Assembly: GCA_021776525.1 (NCBI GenBank)
Contig: JAJFFT010000005.1
Location: 310,001-374,000, forward strand
DNA length: 64,000 bases
Reading direction: 5' to 3'
DNA from: Robiginitomaculum sp.
GTDB lineage: Bacteria; Pseudomonadota; Alphaproteobacteria; Caulobacterales; Maricaulaceae
Positions 45,087 to 53,432 of this stretch are shown one piece after another. A model generated the notes under the pieces. The model was not told where the DNA came from. It saw only the letters and a program-made list of their open reading frames with translations, and did no database searches. A program made the position numbers and the translations under genes. Numbering within the stretch: the first letter of the stretch is position 1; each line of letters begins with the position of its first letter.

Positions 45087-47474
45087 TTATTTGCTTTCTT
45101 TAACGCGATGCGTGGCCAGGCTGTCGCGGTTCACCGCAGTGTCCATATCCTTCATCAGATTTTTGGGGGCCTTGCGACCTTTATAAACCTTCAGGCGGGA
45201 CGGAATGATGCGGCGTGGAAAGGTGTTGTTGTCCATATTGACGTCAGCGGTTTCCCAGTTTGGATCCACAGTAACGGAAACCAGCTCTTTGGCGCTCATA
45301 ACCCGTGTGGTTATGGTCTTAGGGTTACTTTTCCAAACTTCGGCTGGCAATCTGAGGGATTGTTTGCTGCCATCGGCATATTCCAGCTCCAGAAGCACCG
45401 GCATGACCAGCCCCCCTACATTAGAGAACGTAAGCAGATAGAAATTTTCTTTGATGGCCAACACGTCTTTTTGCCAGGGTTCCAGCTTGCCATAGCTTTT
45501 TTTGTAGCCCTTGCGATCACTTTTCGAGACCGTTCGTTTGTCGTTTTTATTATAAAAATCAACGGTTGACGGATCTTTATCTGTAACCTTCTTGATCTTG
45601 GCATTGCGCTCAATCGATAAAGGAAATGGCTCTGTCTTATCCATTTCAATCAGGTAATCAGCCTCAACATCCGGGTTGGTTGTGTTGATGGTCCCTTGGA
45701 CAACCGAATCAATAGAAATGTCCACATGGTCGGTTGAATAGAACCATCCACGCCAGAACCAGTCGAGATCAACGCCGGAAACCTCTTCCATTGTACGGAA
45801 GAAGTCATATGGCGTTGGGCGCTTAAACCGCCAGCGATTGGCATAGGTCGAAAAGGCCTTATCAAACAATTCTCTGCCCAAAATGGTTTCGCGAAGAATC
45901 GCCAGAGCCGTTGCCGGCTTGCCATAAGCGTTATTGCCGAATTGCAATATCGATTCCGAATTGGTCATAATCGGAACCTGATTTTGTGACTTCATATAGC
46001 CGACAATGTCTTTGGGTTCGCCGCGACGTGAAGGATAATTCTCTTCCCATTCCCGCTCGGCCAGGAATTGTGTGAAGGTATTCAAGCCTTCATCCATCCA
46101 GGTCCATTGACGTTCATCAGAATTGACCGTCATCGGGAAAAAACCATGACCGATTTCATGAATGATGACCGAAATCAGCCCGTATTTGGTCCGCCGGGAA
46201 TAGCTGAGATTGCCATCATCATCCTTGACGGGCCGTGGGCCGTTAAAGGTAATCATTGGATATTCCATGCCGCCCACCGGCCCATTGACCGAAATCGCTT
46301 TGGACCATGGATATGGTGTGGAAAACCGGGAATAGACATCGACAGTATGGGCCACAGATTTGGTGGAATAGGCGGACCACAGTGGTTCGGCCTCTTTGGG
46401 ATAAAACGACATCGCCATAATAGTGTCTGGCGAGCCTTTGGTGTTCAACTGAACCCCCATGGAATCCCAGATAAACTTTCGTGATGCTGCCCAGGCAAAA
46501 TCACGAACATCATCAGCGTGAAACTTCCAGGTCTTAGTGCCTTTGGTTTTGCGCTTTTCTGCTGCTGCAGCTTCGGCCGGAGTAACGATAAATACAGGTT
46601 TTTTGGCTGTTTCAGAACGGCTAAGACGGTCGCGCTGTGCGGCGCTTAAGACCTCACCCGGGTTAAGCAAATCGCCAGTAGAGGCAACAATCAGGTCAGA
46701 AGGCAGCGTAATTTCAACATCATAGCTGCCAAATTCCAACGTAAACTCGCCGCGCCCCAAAAAGGTTTTGTTGTGCCAGCCTTCATAATCAGAAAAGACT
46801 GAAATGCGTGGATACCATTGGGCAATTTCAAATATGCAGTTTCCATCTTCGTCTTTCTTTGTAAAACATTCATAGCCGCCGCGCCCGCCAAACACTTTTT
46901 GTTCAATGATGTTATAGGCATAGTCGATTTTAATGTCGGCTTTACCACCTGGTGCCAGCGGTGTTGGCAGATCAATACGCATCATTGCATCAACAATGGT
47001 ATGGGGCAGCGTATTGCCAGCGCCATCGGTAACAGCTGAGACGTCAAAGCCGCCTTTAAACTTGCTCATGGCGACGGCACGGCGGGCCGCATAGTAAGTG
47101 ATTTTCTTCGTCGAGCTGACTGTTGCAGATAGCTCGCCCATGGAATCATTGCGAAAACGGTTCTGGTCCATCTGCACCCACAAGAATGACAGGCCTTCAG
47201 GTGAATTATTGGTGTAGGAGATGGTCGAGCTGCCAGACAAGCGGCGTTTCGCCTCGTCCAGCGTCACTTTGATAACGTAATCGGCCTGTTGTTGCCAATA
47301 CTCAGGCCCCGGAGCACCGGTTGCAGAACGGATTGCATTTGGCGTGGGCCAATCTTCATCCTCAAGCTGGCGAAATTTGTCTTCGAAAGATCCCTTGGTC
47401 TGCTGAATAGGGTCAGCAACCACCGGGGTTGCGAAAATGGAAAATAATGCGATTGCGCCTGCAAAACGATGCAT
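45087..47474 (-). CDS. Exported M1 family zinc metallopeptidase
   Basis: This 795-residue aminopeptidase-like protein has a signal peptide (RFAGAIALFSIFATPVVADP). The zinc site is complete: HEIGH at residues 439-443 and the third ligand Glu462 in WTWMDEGLN. The substrate motif reads GGMEYPMITF in place of GxMEN, as in many M1 relatives of this exported type. The N-terminal beta domain includes VTLDEAKRRLSGSSTISY. It is probably periplasmic. The substrate is unknown. It forms an operon with the DUF6702-like gene and is divergent from the acyl-ACP synthetase gene with a 213-base gap. Confidence 0.9.
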   Translation of the reverse strand: MHRFAGAIALFSIFATPVVADPIQQTKGSFEDKFRQLEDEDWPTPNAIRSATGAPGPEYWQQQADYVIKVTLDEAKRRLSGSSTISYTNNSPEGLSFLWVQMDQNRFRNDSMGELSATVSSTKKITYYAARRAVAMSKFKGGFDVSAVTDGAGNTLPHTIVDAMMRIDLPTPLAPGGKADIKIDYAYNIIEQKVFGGRGGYECFTKKDEDGNCIFEIAQWYPRISVFSDYEGWHNKTFLGRGEFTLEFGSYDVEITLPSDLIVASTGDLLNPGEVLSAAQRDRLSRSETAKKPVFIVTPAEAAAAEKRKTKGTKTWKFHADDVRDFAWAASRKFIWDSMGVQLNTKGSPDTIMAMSFYPKEAEPLWSAYSTKSVAHTVDVYSRFSTPYPWSKAISVNGPVGGMEYPMITFNGPRPVKDDDGNLSYSRRTKYGLISVIIHEIGHGFFPMTVNSDERQWTWMDEGLNTFTQFLAEREWEENYPSRRGEPKDIVGYMKSQNQVPIMTNSESILQFGNNAYGKPATALAILRETILGRELFDKAFSTYANRWRFKRPTPYDFFRTMEEVSGVDLDWFWRGWFYSTDHVDISIDSVVQGTINTTNPDVEADYLIEMDKTEPFPLSIERNAKIKKVTDKDPSTVDFYNKNDKRTVSKSDRKGYKKSYGKLEPWQKDVLAIKENFYLLTFSNVGGLVMPVLLELEYADGSKQSLRLPAEVWKSNPKTITTRVMSAKELVSVTVDPNWETADVNMDNNTFPRRIIPSRLKVYKGRKAPKNLMKDMDTAVNRDSLATHRVKESK

Positions 47475-47687
47475 AAACTAGCCCTCCAAAGCGTATTCTT
47501 TGTGGACTAGCAAAAAGCCGCGAGTTTGACTAGCGCCATCATCTTACCATTCCTTCATTAAGTCGTGATCGGTTGCGGTTCTTTGAAATCACCTGCACCA
47601 AGATTTGCAATCGCGCCATAAGCGGCTAATCTCCCTTCTATTGGGGAAGCCTGTCAAAAACGAACGGGCGCAAAATTCTGGGGTCAC

Positions 47688-49238
47688 ATGTCCAAGTATC
47701 GTCCGAGTAAAGCGCGTAAGTCCATTTTTGCAGCCCTGTTGCGAGCTCGCCGACAATTTGGCGGCAAAACGATCGCCATTGTTGATGCCGACGATCGCAC
47801 ATTTTCCTATACCGAGATCATACGAGCTGCCTTTGCACTGGGCAGCGTCTTGAGACGCAATACCAAAGCCGGCGAGAATGTCGGCATTTTACTGCCTACC
47901 GGTGCCGGGTCAGTCATCGCGTTTTTTGCGCTGCTGGTTTATGGCCGGGTGCCGGCTATGCTCAACTTTACGGCCGGGTCACGAAACTTGAACGCAGCGT
48001 TTCGTGTCGCTGATGTCAAAACCATCATTACGGCGCATCGCTTTATCTCTCTGGCCAAACTGGAAAAGCTGGAAGAAGAACTAAAAGACAAAGTCGATAT
48101 TCTCTATCTGGAGGATGTTCGTGAAGAGATCGGTCTAATTGATAAGGTTGCCGGCGCACTTGGCCCGGTCTTGCCGTTTTTGTTTCGGGCACACCCATCA
48201 CCGGACAGCCCCGGCGTGATTCTCTTTACCTCTGGTACTGAAGGCGACCCCAAAGGTGTTGTGCTCAGCCATGGTAATGTGATTTCTAATGTTGAGCAGA
48301 TTAAAGCTCACATTGATCTTCGAACCACAGATGTTGTGTTCAACCCGTTGCCGACATTTCATTGTTTTGGTCTCACCGGCGGCGCGCTGTTACCACTGTT
48401 CAGCGGAATGAAAGCGGCGCTATACCCCTCGCCTTTGCACGTCAAAATCATCCCTGAGCGGGTACGGACGACAGGTGCGACAGTGCTCTTTGCTACCGAT
48501 ACGTTCCTGAGCCGCTATGCCCGTTCCGGTAATCAGGGTGATCTGGATGGCTTGCGCTTTGCTGTATGCGGTGCCGAGCGTGTACGTGACGAAACCCGCG
48601 CCGCGGTAAAGAAGAAATATGGATTACAGGTTCTTGAAGGCTATGGCGTTACCGAAGCTTCGCCAGTGATTGCGGTAAACAGGCCAGAAAACAATCGCCC
48701 TGGTACCGTTGGGCAAATGATGCCTGGCATGGAATCACGTCTGGACCCGGTTCCGGGTATCGAGAAAGGCGGGCGTTTGTTCGTGCGTGGACCCAACGTC
48801 ATGCAGGGGTATCTGACGCCGGAAAGCCTAGGCGAGATCGAAGCATTACCTGATGGTTGGCACGATACAGGGGATATTGTCGAAATTGACGATGACGGTT
48901 ATGTGGCGATCCGAGGTAGAGCCAAACGGTTTGCAAAAATTGCCGGTGAAATGGTCTCGCTGGCCGTAGTTGAAAATTGCGCCACAGCGATCTGGCCAGA
49001 AAACCAGCATGTGGCGATAACCCGGCCAGACCCCAAAAAGGGTGAGCAGATCATTTTAATCTCTGACTATGCCGATGCCGACCGGGCCACGCTTTTGACC
49101 TGGGCACAATCGCATGGCGTGCCGGAACTGGCTGTGCCACGTAAGATACTCTTTGTGCCAACCATTCCGGTTCTGGGTTCTGGTAAAGTTGATTTTGTCA
49201 GCGCCGCTAAGCTACTGGACGGCGAAGAACTCGTCTGA
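47688..49238 (+). CDS. AMP-binding acyl-ACP synthetase, stand-alone Aas C-terminal type
   Basis: This 516-residue adenylate-forming enzyme has the P-loop LFTSGTEGDPKGVVLSHGN, GYGVTEASPVIAVN, DGWHDTGDIVEIDDDGYVAIRG (in two parts: DGWHDTGD and DGYVAIRGRAKRF) and a C-terminal catalytic Lys region (LGSGKVDF). The flavour (VFNPLPTFHCFGLTGG, LRFAVCGAERVRD) matches the acyl-ACP synthetase part of Aas rather than long-chain acyl-CoA ligases. Aas usually also has acyltransferase and, in alphaproteobacteria, MFS parts. Here neither is attached, though an LplT-like MFS is encoded at 8773-10059. Role: activating free fatty acids for phospholipid repair (inferred). Confidence 0.82.
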   Translation: MSKYRPSKARKSIFAALLRARRQFGGKTIAIVDADDRTFSYTEIIRAAFALGSVLRRNTKAGENVGILLPTGAGSVIAFFALLVYGRVPAMLNFTAGSRNLNAAFRVADVKTIITAHRFISLAKLEKLEEELKDKVDILYLEDVREEIGLIDKVAGALGPVLPFLFRAHPSPDSPGVILFTSGTEGDPKGVVLSHGNVISNVEQIKAHIDLRTTDVVFNPLPTFHCFGLTGGALLPLFSGMKAALYPSPLHVKIIPERVRTTGATVLFATDTFLSRYARSGNQGDLDGLRFAVCGAERVRDETRAAVKKKYGLQVLEGYGVTEASPVIAVNRPENNRPGTVGQMMPGMESRLDPVPGIEKGGRLFVRGPNVMQGYLTPESLGEIEALPDGWHDTGDIVEIDDDGYVAIRGRAKRFAKIAGEMVSLAVVENCATAIWPENQHVAITRPDPKKGEQIILISDYADADRATLLTWAQSHGVPELAVPRKILFVPTIPVLGSGKVDFVSAAKLLDGEELV

Positions 49239-49345
49239 CCTGACGTCTGTTTCCTGCTTTGGGCCTAGACCTTACAATTTAAGCCTTGCGGTGACAGGCC
49301 CGCAAACGCATTGTGAAGCAGAATTTATAATCACAGGATGATCTC

Positions 49346-50089
49346 ATGTTGCGCACCGCTTGGCTTGCTCTTTTATTCTTTCTTCCAACATACGCACTGG
49401 CCGAAGAGCCCGCCCGCGACACATTATGGCTGACCACAACTGTGCGGGCTGCCCCGGGCGAGCTAAAAGACCTGATTGCCGATATGAAGACACTGGTAGA
49501 GCAAAAATTTTACGAGAAGTCTGGCCGCAACCCACCGTTGATTATGCGCCACAGCCAGGGTGACCAGTGGGATCTGATGCTCTTGGAGCCAATCAAAGGC
49601 TATAGTGCGTTTTTTGCGCCAGAACGGATTCAAAAAGAAGTTGCAGCGAACGTACAATTTGCACCATTACGCCGGCAGATAGAAAACCGCATTGCCTATA
49701 ATGATGAGCTTTTTGCCTATGGCCCATCGGCAGCAATCACTGGCGAGCACATCCATAATATGAACTTTTTTCACATCGAGATGTTTGATGCCCTGCCCGG
49801 CATGCGGGCCAAGCTGGTTGAACAGCGTGAAATGGAAAACCGCTATCTGGAAGATACCAAGCGACGGGGAAACCTGATTTTTGTGGGCAGTATGGGCACC
49901 AATGTCGATGCCTTTACCATCGGTGCCTATACAAACCTTGCTGCCTTTGCAGCCCGGCCTGATCTGGCGGATGGAGCATCATTAAAAGCGGCCCAAGATG
50001 CCGGATTCAAGGACGATAACAGCATCGGGTTTTATTTGCGTGAGCTGATCGCCGCCCATCACGATACTTTGGCAAATAGGGTACAATAA
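49346..50089 (+). CDS. Exported protein of unknown function
   Basis: I do not recognise this 247-residue protein. It has a signal peptide (MLRTAWLALLFFLPTYALA, cleavage before EEPARD). The mature part seems to contain two similar halves: VRAAPGELKDLIADMKTLVE in the first and EMFDALPGMRAKLVEQREME in the second, each a strand followed by a long helix. This recalls tandem dimeric alpha-beta barrel domains, but that is only a shape guess. It has no cysteines in the mature part. The stop shares its last base with the start of the following reductase gene, so the two are co-translated. Confidence 0.7.
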   Translation: MLRTAWLALLFFLPTYALAEEPARDTLWLTTTVRAAPGELKDLIADMKTLVEQKFYEKSGRNPPLIMRHSQGDQWDLMLLEPIKGYSAFFAPERIQKEVAANVQFAPLRRQIENRIAYNDELFAYGPSAAITGEHIHNMNFFHIEMFDALPGMRAKLVEQREMENRYLEDTKRRGNLIFVGSMGTNVDAFTIGAYTNLAAFAARPDLADGASLKAAQDAGFKDDNSIGFYLRELIAAHHDTLANRVQ

Positions 50090-51120
50090 TGACACAGTCA
50101 GAAACCGTTCTGGTCACCGGTGCAACCGGTTTTATTGCAAAACATTGCATCAAAAAACTGCTTGATGAGGGCTATACGGTCCGTGCATCATTACGCACGC
50201 CCGGACGAGCCGACGACGTGCGAGCTGCCGTGGATCCAGAAGGCAAAGTCGGCGAGCGGTTGTCGTTCGTAACACTCAACCTCGACAGTGACGAAGGCTG
50301 GGACGATGCTATGCAGGGCTGCACCTATGTACAGCACGTGGCCTCGCCCTTCCCGCCCGAAGAGCCTGATCATGAAGACGAATTGATCATACCGGCGCGC
50401 GAAGGCGCTTTGCGGGCCTTAGGAGCCGCAGCAAAAGCAGGTGTAAAGCGTGTCGTGCTAACGTCGTCTGTGGCCTCTATTGCCTATGGCCGCACAGACA
50501 AACAAGAACGGGCCGAACAGTCCCGCGTGTTCAGCGAGGCCGATTGGTCCGATGTGCAGGGGCCAATCAGCGCCTATGCCAAAAGCAAAACCCTGGCAGA
50601 ACGTGCCGCATGGGATTTCATGAAAACCAGTGCAGCCGGGGCAATGGAATTGGCTGTCATCAATCCGGGCACCGTCTTGGGGCCATTGCTGGACAACAGC
50701 TTTTCCACATCAGGTCAGGTCATTTCACGCCTGATTGATGGCAAGGTTCCGGCCTGTCCACGCCTGAACTGGAGCGTGATTGACGTGCGTGACGTGGCCA
50801 GTGCCCATTTTGAGGCCATGATAAGGCCTCAGGCCGCTGGCAAACGCTTCATACTGGTTTCTGATAATGCATGGATGCTGGATATTTCTAAAATTCTGGC
50901 CAAGGCTGGCTATAAAAGCCCGAAACGGGCTTTGCCCGACTTTGTTCTGCGTCTGATGGCCGTGTTTGATAAAACCTTGCGCATGACCGTGCATGGCTTG
51001 GGCAAGCATACCCTGATGGATAATTCAGCTCTGCGCAAAGATTTGGGGATAACTCCCTATACAGTCGAAGAAATGTCGATCGCTATGGCCAAAACCATGC
51101 GCGAATTTGATGCCGTGTAA
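50089..51120 (+). CDS. NAD(P)-dependent epimerase/dihydroflavonol reductase-like enzyme
   Basis: This 343-residue extended short-chain dehydrogenase has the cofactor motif VLVTGATGFIAKHCIKKLLD, VLTSSVASIAYG before the active site, catalytic YxxxK in SAYAKSKTLAERAAWDF and AVINPGTVLGPLL. The overall look is of aldehyde or dihydroflavonol-4-reductase-type enzymes that reduce carbonyl groups on small molecules. The substrate is not deducible. It overlaps the exported unknown by one base and converges on the TetR gene with 23 bases between. Confidence 0.85.
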   Translation: MTQSETVLVTGATGFIAKHCIKKLLDEGYTVRASLRTPGRADDVRAAVDPEGKVGERLSFVTLNLDSDEGWDDAMQGCTYVQHVASPFPPEEPDHEDELIIPAREGALRALGAAAKAGVKRVVLTSSVASIAYGRTDKQERAEQSRVFSEADWSDVQGPISAYAKSKTLAERAAWDFMKTSAAGAMELAVINPGTVLGPLLDNSFSTSGQVISRLIDGKVPACPRLNWSVIDVRDVASAHFEAMIRPQAAGKRFILVSDNAWMLDISKILAKAGYKSPKRALPDFVLRLMAVFDKTLRMTVHGLGKHTLMDNSALRKDLGITPYTVEEMSIAMAKTMREFDAV

Positions 51121-51143
51121 TTGGCAAACAGGGGTTTATCCAC

Positions 51144-51707
51144 TTACTTCAACAGCATTTTGACCATTTTTGCGGCCACATAAAACGGCGCTTTGCTTTT
51201 GCTGGCCCGCGACAATACCCAAGCCCCTTCTAAGCCAATGATCAAGGCCTGCGCCAGTTCCGATGATTGTTTATCATGGCCGTATTGACGGGCAATCTTC
51301 TGCACTGTTTCAACCCAGCTGGTGAAGACATGCTGGCTAGCTTTGGTCAGCACAGTATTTTGTGGCGTTTTTTCCAGGTGGACCGTTGTGATGGGGCATC
51401 CGGCCTGCCAGCCAGATTTTTCAAACCAATCAGCAATCATGCTCGCAACTTGATCAACGCCATCGGCAAAGGTTTTAGCCCCTGCAAACCCGCCTTCCAG
51501 CATTGTTCTGATTTCTTCGCCGGTTAAACGCACGGTTTCATCGGCCAACTGCTCCTTTCCCTCTGGAAAGTAATAATAAAATGAGCCGCGCGGTGTCCCG
51601 CTTTCGCTAATGATCTGGCTCACCCCAGATGCGCTATACCCTTGGTGTTGAAAGAGTTTGGACGCACTGCGGATCAGTTTGAGCCTGTGATTGCTTTTTT
51701 CTGGCAT
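51144..51707 (-). CDS. TetR family transcriptional regulator
   Basis: This 187-residue repressor-type protein has an N-terminal HTH (KLIRSASKLFQHQGYSASG, VSQIISESGTPRGSFYYYFP) and a ligand domain that resembles TetR_C of the LmrA/YxaF kind (DWFEKSGWQAGCPITTVHLE). It is divergent from a zinc-dependent dehydrogenase gene, with a perfect palindrome between them, so it probably represses that gene and itself. The ligand is unknown. Confidence 0.88.
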   Translation of the reverse strand: MPEKSNHRLKLIRSASKLFQHQGYSASGVSQIISESGTPRGSFYYYFPEGKEQLADETVRLTGEEIRTMLEGGFAGAKTFADGVDQVASMIADWFEKSGWQAGCPITTVHLEKTPQNTVLTKASQHVFTSWVETVQKIARQYGHDKQSSELAQALIIGLEGAWVLSRASKSKAPFYVAAKMVKMLLK

Positions 51708-51757
51708 TGTGAACCCTGTTTTTGCTGTGAATGATTTAGCGCTTGTATGGTGATCAG

Positions 51758-51769
51758 TCTATATATAGA
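51758..51769. promoter_or_regulatory. Palindrome in the TetR/dehydrogenase divergent region (candidate operator)
   Basis: TCTATATATAGA is a perfect 12-base palindrome 50 bases from the TetR start and 38 bases from the dehydrogenase start. A further GTATG/CATAC pair (51745, 51785) flanks it. Minus-strand TATAAT-like bases lie at about 51771-51776, so a bound regulator would block the promoter region. Confidence 0.5.
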
Positions 51770-51807
51770 AATTATAACGAACGTCATACATATAGTGAGT
51801 GGGCATT

Positions 51808-52872
51808 ATGCAAAACCAATTAAATTTTATGGGAAAAGGTAAGTTGGAATGGAGGGAGGTGCCTCTACCCAGCTTGCCAGACGATGATGCCGTTATTGTA
51901 CGCCCGTTAACGGTTACAACATGTGACTTTGACGGATTAGTGATTCAAGGCTTGGTTCCAATCAAAGGCCCAAAGCCTTTTGGCCATGAGGGCGAAGGTG
52001 TTATCACTAATGTTGGTGATAATGTGAAGCGTTTCAAAATCGGCGACCGGGTTGTGATGCCCTGGAAAATCGCCTGCGGCCATTGCACCCCTTGTGGGCG
52101 TGGTCATACCGCACAATGCGAGAGCGTCCCGCCAGAAGACTGTTATAGCTGGGGCGAGAACGCCAATATATGGGGCGGATTTGTCTCGGATGGGGTTATT
52201 GTCCCTTGGGCAGATCATATGCTCACCCATATGCCAGAAGGTGCAGACCCGATCCTGATTGCTGGTGTGGCGGATAACATTACTGATGGCTGGCGCGCCG
52301 TTGGTCCGCACTTGAAAGAGCGCCCCGGCGGCACAGTTTTGGTGGCCGCCATAGCGGCGCCTGGCAGTATTGCTCTATATGCCGCCGGCTGGGCGGTGGC
52401 ATTGGGTGCAAAACGCGTTGTTTATGCCGATTATGATCAGGGGCGTCTGGAATGTGCGGCGCAGATGGGTGCTGAACCCATGGACCTGAACACATCGTCA
52501 TTGCGCTCTTTAAAGCCACATTTAGGCAGCATGAAGGGAGGGTTTGACATCACCGTAGACGGCGGGGGAAACCCCGCAGCATTAACCGAATTGATTTATC
52601 TGACGGCGCGGGCTGGAGTCTGCGTATCAACTGGTGGGTTGATGTATTATGGCAATGAAGTGCCCTTCCCGGTCTTTGATATGTATCGAAAGTCCATGAG
52701 CTTCCATACCGGTTGGGTGCATACGCAGATGATTATTGATGAGCCTTTGGCGCTTATACATGAAGGTGTATTTGACCCCAGCCCCGTCACCACAGTTGTT
52801 GTCGATTGGGAAGATGCCATTGATCCCCTGCTCGCCCCTTTTACCAAAGTGATAATTCGCCGCGACAAATGA
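51808..52872 (+). CDS. Zinc-dependent alcohol dehydrogenase family protein (MDR)
   Basis: This 354-residue medium-chain dehydrogenase has the catalytic zinc Cys in VTTCDFDGLVIQG, GHEGEGVI, a structural zinc site with four cysteines (CGHCTPCGRGHTAQC) and a cofactor region that is atypical (VLVAAIAAPGSIALYAAGWA rather than GxGxxG). I start at the ATG at 51808. The in-frame GTG at 51799 is possible. The substrate is unknown. Control by the divergent TetR protein is likely. The TTGACC promoter of the Rrf2 gene begins 35 bases after its stop. Confidence 0.85.
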   Translation: MQNQLNFMGKGKLEWREVPLPSLPDDDAVIVRPLTVTTCDFDGLVIQGLVPIKGPKPFGHEGEGVITNVGDNVKRFKIGDRVVMPWKIACGHCTPCGRGHTAQCESVPPEDCYSWGENANIWGGFVSDGVIVPWADHMLTHMPEGADPILIAGVADNITDGWRAVGPHLKERPGGTVLVAAIAAPGSIALYAAGWAVALGAKRVVYADYDQGRLECAAQMGAEPMDLNTSSLRSLKPHLGSMKGGFDITVDGGGNPAALTELIYLTARAGVCVSTGGLMYYGNEVPFPVFDMYRKSMSFHTGWVHTQMIIDEPLALIHEGVFDPSPVTTVVVDWEDAIDPLLAPFTKVIIRRDK

Positions 52873-52900
52873 GTTTTGAGCGCCTAGAAACCAAATGCGG

Positions 52901-52945
52901 ATAATACTTGACCGTTTATATATGGATATGTTATATCCGTATTAT
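52901..52945 (+). promoter_or_regulatory. Promoter and operator of the Rrf2 gene, predicted leaderless
   Basis: TTGACC (52908-52913), a 17-base spacer and TTATAT (52931-52936) form a near-consensus sigma-70-type promoter. The ATG at 52944 is seven bases after the -10 box, where transcription would start, and no ribosome site is visible, so the mRNA should be leaderless. GGATAT/ATATCC (52924-52938, three-base gap) covers the -10 box, and ATAATAC/GTATTAT (52901-52907 and 52939-52945) brackets the promoter. Both fit autoregulation. Confidence 0.7.
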
Positions 52946-53432
52946 GAAATTAAACGAAGGCATAGAATGGGCCATCCATTGTTTAAGCGTTCTGGCATAC
53001 CTGCCGGAAGGTAAAGCCCTGCCCGCAAAGAAGCTCGCAGGTTTTTTTGACCTGCCAGAGCATTACCTTGCAAAACACCTGCAAAGCCTGTCACAGGCAA
53101 AGTTGGTCAAAAGCATCAAAGGTCCGGGCGGAGGCTATCGCCTTTCTCGTCCGGCTCCGGATATTACCGTGCTGGATATTGTGCAAGCTATTGATGGCAA
53201 AACGCCACATTTCCAATGCACAGAAATCCGCCGCCGTGGACCATCCGGGGTTCCTGATGAATGTTATCAAAAACCGTGTGGCATAGCGCGCACGATGTGG
53301 CGTGCTGAAAAGGCCTGGCGTGATGAGCTGGCCCGCGTCTCTTTGCAGGATATTTTGCAAATTGGCGCCGAAGAAACACCGCAATTGCAAATTGAGAAAT
53401 CTCTGGACTGGTTTGGACAAGTAATACAATGA
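52944..53432 (+). CDS. Rrf2 family transcriptional regulator
   Basis: This 162-residue winged-helix regulator starts at the ATG at 52944 (MKLNEGIEWAIHCLSVLAYL). The in-frame TTG at 52908 is the -35 box, not a start. The Rrf2 signature is present: FFDLPEHYLAKHLQSLSQA, VKSIKGPGGGYRLSRP and VLDIVQAIDG. Three cysteines follow (Cys92, 107, 112; FQCTEI, DECYQKPCGIA), spaced CX14CX4C, unlike CX5CX5C of IscR and NsrR. They may ligate an Fe-S cluster or sense thiol chemistry. It overlaps the next gene by four bases. Confidence 0.9.
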   Translation: MKLNEGIEWAIHCLSVLAYLPEGKALPAKKLAGFFDLPEHYLAKHLQSLSQAKLVKSIKGPGGGYRLSRPAPDITVLDIVQAIDGKTPHFQCTEIRRRGPSGVPDECYQKPCGIARTMWRAEKAWRDELARVSLQDILQIGAEETPQLQIEKSLDWFGQVIQ

